Origin: Aphrocallistes beatrix
Lineage: Eukaryota; Porifera; Hexactinellida; Sceptrulophora; Aphrocallistidae
DNA: 64,000 bases
Direction of reading: 5' to 3'
Assembly (NCBI GenBank): GCA_963281255.1
Contig: OY725494.1
Coordinates: 1,625,934-1,689,933, forward strand
The notes beneath the pieces are model-generated. The model worked only from the letters and a program-made list of their open reading frames with translations, did no database searches and was not told the DNA's origin. Shown here piece by piece: positions 58,356-64,000 of the stretch. A program made the translations under genes and the position numbers. Within the stretch, counting starts at the first letter, position 1, and every line of letters begins with the position of its first letter.

Positions 58356-59160
58356 CTAGAGAAGATCTAAAACATATGCCATAACTCTCTTTCGGTAAAA
58401 TACCTTGAGATTCATTATATTACCACAGTCGCAAGGTTGGATCACACTAGTTGTGTTGGGAGGTAACATAATACACTCTACATGCGACAAACGTAACATG
58501 TCTGGTTTGTGCACTGAAGCGTTATCCATCAATAAACAGACCTTCCGCTTTTCTCTGCGCATTCTGGAATTGAATTCATCAAGGAATTCATTAAACAATG
58601 CTGCTATCAACCAAGTTTTTGTGCTATATCTGCAGTTGACGGGTAAGGCGTGCATACAACCTTTAAGAGGACGGGGGTTAGCATACTTGCCAATTATGGT
58701 TAGCCTGACATTATCATCAGCGTTGCAACAAACAAGAGCAGCAAATCTTGTTTTGTCTTGCTTAATACCGCGGACAGCCTCTTTATTCTTACTAAATTCA
58801 AATGTGTACTTTGGTAAACATTTGTAGAAAAGTCCAATCTCATCACAATCGAAAGTGAGTAATTAGATCAGGATTGCAGGAATTTGTATACGAAGGAAAT
58901 CGTAGGCAGCGGGTGTGTCAGCAGAGGCGGCTTCTACGTGCTGTTTACAGAAAGAAATGCCATTCCGTTTTCCCCAGCTTTCTAACCAACCACGTAATGG
59001 AATAGGGTCAATGTTGTATATCTCTGCCAAGATTTCAATTTAAGACATTAGAGCATTCCCAACAATGGGAACGGACCTCTCTCGCCCGACCGTAAACCAC
59101 ACTAATAATGCTTTGTCGAGGTATTCATGGGTCGACTTTCGCTTGCGCTTTGCTGCTAGT
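58356..59160 (-). pseudogene. pogo/Tigger-type (CENP-B-like) transposase
   Basis: Minus-strand frame from about 59160: KRKRKSTHEYLDKALLVWFT and VPLRGWLESWGKRNGI-like text (read as IPLRGWLESWGKRNGI) form the CENP-B-type helix-turn-helix. After in-frame stops at about 59040 and 58862 the DDE domain is continuous: FDCDEIGLFYKCLPKYTF (first Asp), VCLLMDNASVHKP (second) and MLPPNTTSVIQPCDCG (third). Stop at 58356. Both stops are single-codon changes, so loss may be moderately recent. The N-terminal start is missing. Domesticated relatives exist (CENPB, JRK, TIGD), but the stops argue against a host role here. Confidence 0.85.
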
Positions 59161-59261
59161 GCTATTCACTGAGTTATCCAGGAGTGCTGAGCGCTCCTTT
59201 AGGCGTATATAATTTTTAGAGCCATTGCTTTAGGCGTCTGCTTTTTCTTGATAAAAGGAGC

Positions 59262-59340
59262 ATCAATGCTCCTTTTTAGGAGCATCAATACTCTTATTTA
59301 GGAGCATCAATGCTCCTAATTAGGAGCATCATCACTCCTA
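59262..59340. repeat. Array of AGGAGCATCAATGCTCCT palindromes
   Basis: Four spaced copies of AGGAGCATCA, three followed by TGCTCCT or a variant, each an 18-bp near-perfect palindrome; a related GAGTGCTGAGCGCTCC lies at 59182. Confidence 0.75.
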
Positions 59341-59559
59341 TAGGAAGTATTATGTGCTAACTGAGTGGTCACGAAAAAATCCTAATTACATATGGATATG
59401 GTTTCAATATACTCAGTATAGAATTGTCTGCTGATATCCTTACTGCTCGTTATATTTACTATTTAGGATAGTCCTTTCAATCAACATCACCTGATGTTTG
59501 TAGAAACTATATTTCTTGTGTACATACGTATATCTTATTCTAATAGTCATTTATTTAAA

Positions 59560-59780
59560 ACTTTTCATTTACCTGCGGGCCACCAAGGAAATAATTTTTG
59601 GATGAGATTCTTATCAGATTCATACACAAGGGCAATGTATCCAGAACATTGTTCGCTGGTAGCAATGCTACTCACAATGCCTTTGGGAAGCTGCTCAGTA
59701 GAGAGATGTTTTCATACACGACCAGGATTGCATGTAATCTGCACTCACTGGCGACCATATATCATCACTGGTCCGCATTA
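59560..59780 (+). pseudogene. Trace of a hAT transposase C-terminus
   Basis: LTMPLGSCSVERCF resembles the hAT dimerisation motif (L-P-x-x-S-x-x-x-E-R-x-F-S), with WSALVKS in another frame after it. It is short, shifted, and has no catalytic part. Could be chance. Confidence 0.35.
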
Positions 59781-59789
59781 GTCAAAAGT

Positions 59790-60390
59790 GTCCCACTTTT
59801 CCTAATTGCTGAGATTAAATTTCCATTTTAAGAGGATAATTCAGAAGATCAATTGAATACCTTCCTCTTAGTAAAGTGGCGTATGAGTCCTCTCCCTTGT
59901 AATTACTTCCTCATACCTATAAGTATATCTATACTCGATATTTCACAACCTTAAAAATTCAACCGTCTATTTATCTCTACATACTATGGACTATGTGCAT
60001 AACCTGATTTGTTTTACATTTGTACTATTTAGGATTCTTAAAAATGGGAAGGGCGAGTTTTTGAAACCTAAAATGCCTTTTAATGTGGTTTCCTCAGGTA
60101 ATTTTTAGTTAACATTAGAATACGTATGAATTTTCTTAATCAGTTGGGAGATTTGACTTAACTGGTAAAATTGAAGGCGTAGGACAAATTAGGGGAATGA
60201 AATTAGGAGCGCTGTTGTCGAAACCTGTATAACTTGCTGGTGCCATTGAATTAGTAATCCAGAAGAATTGCTCTTGATGTTCGATATCCACGATTGAGAA
60301 ATTTGAGATCTCTGTGCAACTTAATTTGATGAAGCCATCACCACGCATTATTTTCCATTGAGTTAGATTTTATATTCACTTATAGTTTCA
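59790..60390. other. Spacer, nothing recognised
   Basis: AT-rich. A 70-codon minus-strand frame (60348-60136) has no recognised motif. Confidence 0.4.
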
Positions 60391-60399
60391 GATATTTTA

Positions 60400-60528
60400 A
60401 TGACTCAAGAAGCAACTAGAAACAGAGTTGCAGCATTACTTCATGGAGGAAAGCACAGTGCGATCGAAATTGCTCAGTTATGTAGTGGCAACAAAACGAC
60501 GGTTTACAGCAGTAGCGGGCAACCTTAA
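60400..60528 (+). pseudogene. N-terminal helix-turn-helix fragment of a Tc1-like transposase
   Basis: ATG 60400: MTQEATRNRVAALLHGGKHS, then AIEIAQLCSGNKTTVY, the usual first helix-turn-helix. It is cut off after 36 codons or so by unrelated GC-rich sequence. May belong with the C-terminal remains at 61773-62510. Confidence 0.5.
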
Positions 60529-60545
60529 TCCTTAAGTGGGCCTTA

Positions 60546-60629
60546 ATTGGGGTCCGCGGGGTTTCTCGCGGACCCCTAATCTATCAGTTCTTGTTACGGT
60601 CACATCACCATGGCCGTAGCAAGAACTGA
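60546..60629. repeat. Two adjacent GC-rich hairpins
   Basis: GGGGTCCGCG pairs with CGCGGACCCC (60549-60577); TCAGTTCTTGTTACGG pairs with CCGTAGCAAGAACTGA (60584-60629) with one mismatch. They stand out in AT-rich DNA and interrupt the Tc1-like frame. Confidence 0.75.
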
Positions 60630-60639
60630 CATTAGAAAC

Positions 60640-61284
60640 CTATATGGAAGCAATGTAACAATTAAAATTATACTTATAAAAGCAAAAATAAGTAAAATAA
60701 ATTGAATCATCATAAAATGATTATAAAAATAGCGGGGGAAATATTGGAGAAACGTGGCATTAAGGTTAACGTTTCCTTCCAGAACCAACTGAAAAAGTTC
60801 TCATTATTTTCTCCTGAATTTTTTTGTACTGTTCTCGATGAGTTATATGCAAAAATACACTTTTAGGAGCACAGGAAGCAAGAAAAAAATTTGTTTTTCT
60901 AAAAAAGGAAAAATATTTTAACGTTTTTCTAAAGTAGAATATAAATTCTGTCTCTATCATTTTGTTCTACGTGACGAAATGTTTCCAAAACCGTCTAGTC
61001 TTCCACTCTACGACCTTTGTAACTAAATATACCTCTTTTGAAAATTGAATTTTTTAAGTGCTAAAAACAGGCTACAAAGCAATTTTCTTAGGAAAGGCTT
61101 GATTTCCATTAGTTTTAATGAATCCAAATATTAAATAACATCCAAACATCTTTAATCAACTACTTGTAATAGTACTTAACTTCAAAATATGGCATATCAA
61201 AAATGTTGACATCATGATACCTTCAAAAGTGGGTAGAAGTTGTCAGTTATGACTGAAGACCCAAATGACCACGTCCAAATGTAT
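60640..61284. other. Spacer, nothing recognised
   Basis: AT-rich; ATTTTGTTCTACGTGACGAAATG near 60960 resembles the left flank of the element at 55811. No gene. Confidence 0.4.
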
Positions 61285-61792
61285 CCGCCGAAATCCCATA
61301 TCTATAACTTCATTTGACTATGCCAGGACGTTATTTTAATACTGAATTCGTGCTCAGCACTAAATTGCCAGCATTTTGATATATATATTGACCATATTTG
61401 GAGAATATTTTGGTTGCCTGTTCCTAGCAACGACCAAGAATGTGAAAAAATTCCTGGCCGTTGCTAGGCACGGACAAACAAAAATTTTTCCAAATATGGT
61501 CACTATATATATCAAATTGCTGGAAATCTAGTACTGAGCATGAATTCAGCATTAAAAAGCTGATCTGGAACTGTTAAAAGAAGTTATAGCTGTGACATTT
61601 CGCATTTAAAATGTGTCGTTTTTAGAGCGACTCCAGGTGATACAGGTGGCTCAAAGTGGCGAAATAATGGGGCTGGAGGTATAAAAATCGGAATTAATGT
61701 TTAGAACCCCTATAAAGATCTAAAAATGATAAAAAGCAATTTGGGCACATTTTTAGTAAAAACTAGTTTCCCATGGGAAATACTAACCTTAA
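61285..61792. repeat. FB-C foldback repeat, copy 4
   Basis: GTGCTCAGCACTAAATTGCC, CGTTGCTAGGCACGGACAAA and CCCATGGGAAATACTAACC follow the FB-C order. Confidence 0.65.
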
Positions 61793-62510
61793 TGTCTCAA
61801 CCAGTACCGTAGACCGATGTATAAAATCTCAGGAATATTCGAAATCGATTCGTTTACCAATGTTATCGAAAAGAATCCCCTCGCATAGTTTCTGGATTCA
61901 TGTGGTAGAGCACGGATGTGGTGAAAGGGTTCAAAGAAAATCAATCAACCAAAAGTCAAACACTTAGCGAAGGTGCATATATGGGAATCGTTTTTCTCAT
62001 TAGGCACGTTCCCTCGGTGTGTATTTATAAAAAATCTGGCTTCACATTTCTTTGTCGAGATTTTGAAGTGGCATTTATCAAAAAAGTTTTTCATGGTGCA
62101 GAATTGTTTTTAATCCAGGATAATGACCCGAAACAGTCGTAGATGCAAGGGTTGGATGTCCGGAAATATGCCGCAAAACAAACTAGATTGGCAGATTCAA
62201 AGCCCAGATATAAACCCAATCGAGAACTTCTTCGCCTGGATGAAATATAACTCGAAATAGACCTAAAGCAATTAAAGACCTAAAAGCACGGTTGAGATAT
62301 TTGGGATTCTATCACCCCAGAAATGAATGCTTGAACCTTATTATTGTTCAATGAGACGTCGTTGTTAGATGGTATTAGAAAATAACGGTTAAAAGATAGA
62401 TTATTGATCTTGAACAACCCTATTTGACAGTAAAATAAAATAAAATACTAATCAATTTGCCGATATAAAATATGCACTCAAATATTGAGTTGCAATAATT
62501 ATGAATTATA
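61773..62510 (+). pseudogene. Tc1-like transposase, 5'-truncated and broken
   Basis: VSTSTVDRCIKSQEYSKS is a helix-turn-helix end. FLIQDNDPKQS carries the second Asp, and IQSPDINPIENFFAWMKY the DDE Glu with usual spacing, in shifted frames with several stops. The right end reaches ...AATTATACTG next to TA, where a hAT-type MITE begins. The left part is lost at the FB-C boundary. Confidence 0.75.
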
Positions 62511-62518
62511 CTGTATAC

Positions 62519-62670
62519 CAGAGGCGTAGCCAGGGTGCGGCACATGGGGCCTAGGCCGCAACCCCAAGGGCTGTGCCCACTAAAATTTCATAAATTAGCA
62601 TTGGGTGCCGCAACACTCCACGGAATAGACTAGAATTGCCGCACCCTAAAATTGTGCTGGCTACGCCTTG
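62519..62670. mobile_element. 152-bp hAT-type MITE
   Basis: Ends CAGAGGCGTAGCCAG / CTGGCTACGCCTTG with a perfect 8-bp duplication CTGTATAC (62511-62518, 62671-62678). After it, ACATATACACATTAATCGAG is a Hel-A 5' fragment (to about 62702). Confidence 0.9.
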
Positions 62671-62904
62671 CTGTATACACATATACACATTAATCGAGTT
62701 TCAATACCAACCGAGTCCTCAAAGTTCTTCCTTTGATGATTCGTTCATATTTACAATGATGTGATAGTTTCAGTTGGGTTTTAAGCTGCCTAACACGTTT
62801 CCTTTTTTGTCAATATTTTGAAATTGATCTAGCTCTTGAATAATCATTATTTCTATTTCTTCAATCATTTAGTTCAATTCATTTTGGAGGATTTTTGATC
62901 GAGG

Positions 62905-63540
62905 TTTCCAATTTGCTTTCAGAATTTTACCAAATATAGAATGCATGTTTGTCCCCTGCTATCATTGGTTATTGGTACGTGGGATTCCATGGTCAAGAAG
63001 AGATCCAAATTGATCTTTCCCGTATTTTCCAGAATGCGGAAGCTAGCTCTCCCAGTGTAACTACCCCCGTGATACTGTTTTGCAGGACCAACGAGCCATT
63101 CCAATGCAACTTTTTGAAATTTTTCCTCAAGCAGTTTTCGAGCTAGTCGACCGACAAACTTTTCACGGAGGCCATGTTGAGTATGGACAACAGCTATCGG
63201 AAGGGCTAGCTTAGGATCGTCAAACTAGAAGTGGGAGAGTTTAAACTCCGGAGTTTTGGCATGTTTTGAATACGAGGCATATATTTTCTGAATTTTGTAG
63301 ACCATACTCTCAAAATGGTTTCAATTTCTCATAAAGCCTTTACCTTCGGACGTTTCGTAGTATGCAGAATATGGGCAGCTGTATGGCTTGTCAAGTCAAT
63401 AGGAGTAACTTTATGATTCAGTTAAATTATCTTTGTTTTCGAAGCCTTCGTTAATGCAAAAATCATGCACCCCTTGAGGTTGTCTTTCTACTGTACCCCA
63501 CGGCGTTATCATAGCAGCGGATTCAGCAGCGGATTCGCAT
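62905..63540 (-). pseudogene. Unidentified decayed coding region
   Basis: Reading the minus strand from about 63540: ITPWGTVERQPQGVHDFCIN, then DDPKLALPIAVVHTQHGL and REKFVGRLARKLLEEKFQKV, then ALEWLVGPAKQYHGG and YTGRASFRILENTGKINLDL, ending near 62919. The text stays protein-like across at least four in-frame stops, so it is a pseudogene, most likely of a transposon. I do not recognise the family. Confidence 0.45.
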
Positions 63541-64000
63541 GTCAGACAAAACCGTTTATAAATCAAAAAATATGAGAGATATCAAGAAACTAATTATACC
63601 AACGTGTAGGGGAGGATTTGGGAGATTCATATATCATGCTCAAAAAATCAAAATATTATATGGTGACCATGGATGGGTACATTTTGTCACAGATAACAGT
63701 TAATAACTTGAAAAATATCCATCTAAAATTATTTTCTTTAAATACAGTTAATATCTACCCTTGGGAGACTCTATGTTTAAAATTTCAGATAAAAATATGC
63801 ACTTTTGAGAAAATAACAAATGTCCAACTTTTCACTACTTTTACATAGAAAATAGGACAAAATAGTACACTGTGTATATGACTAGTATCATACTTTGTAC
63901 TGTACGTATTAGGCACACATCATAATGCAAAAATAAAGTTCAATCTAATATAAATGATTGAACACATATTTGTCCATAATGGGGTAATGAATGGCTACGC
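63541..64000. other. Window end, nothing recognised
   Basis: AT-rich; a 76-codon plus-strand frame (63618-63848) has no motif. Confidence 0.4.

Noticed and set aside
58405-58827. 140-codon plus-strand ORF
   Set aside because: Antisense of the pogo-type transposase DDE domain.

Overview
The window is nuclear DNA from an invertebrate animal. It is strongly AT-rich, its genes are split by GT-AG introns, and most of it is dead or dying transposable elements: mariner/Tc1, pogo, PIF/Harbinger, THAP/P-like, hAT, piggyBac-like, Helitron and KDZ-like. No prokaryotic operon, ribosome-binding site, tRNA or rRNA was seen. The species cannot be named from the sequence.

Host gene. The one convincing cellular gene is alanine aminotransferase on the minus strand. 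Exon 1 (49601-48720) and exon 2 (21575-20967) join in frame into a 496-residue enzyme, separated by a 27,144-bp intron that holds most of the repeats in the window.

Left part (1-20,000). A 40-bp minisatellite (1-1275) is followed by head-to-tail copies of a non-autonomous Helitron (Hel-A). The third copy is split by a 7,832-bp transposon (2775-10606) with 51-bp inverted ends, an 8-bp target duplication and two convergent broken genes. One is a KDZ-like transposase; the other is a Ulp1-type SUMO protease with a PHD finger and two conserved N-terminal regions. I regard this as the most novel object here. A THAP-domain transposase pseudogene follows (16111-13068), interrupted by a hAT-type MITE.

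Middle (20,000-50,000, mostly the intron). It contains two mariners 17 bp apart (one nearly intact) inside a large foldback element, three copies of a 1.06-kb foldback element, broken Tc1-like and Harbinger transposases, and several MITEs with perfect target duplications. Nested insertions are common: one Hel-A copy (43640-46152) holds three others.

Right part (50,000-64,000). Paired foldback repeats FB-C/FB-D supply an empty site that proves Hel-A inserts between A and T. Two half-transposases are fused tail to tail at about 56466. A pogo/CENP-B-type pseudogene, further Tc1 fragments and an unidentified decayed coding region (63540-62905) complete the window.
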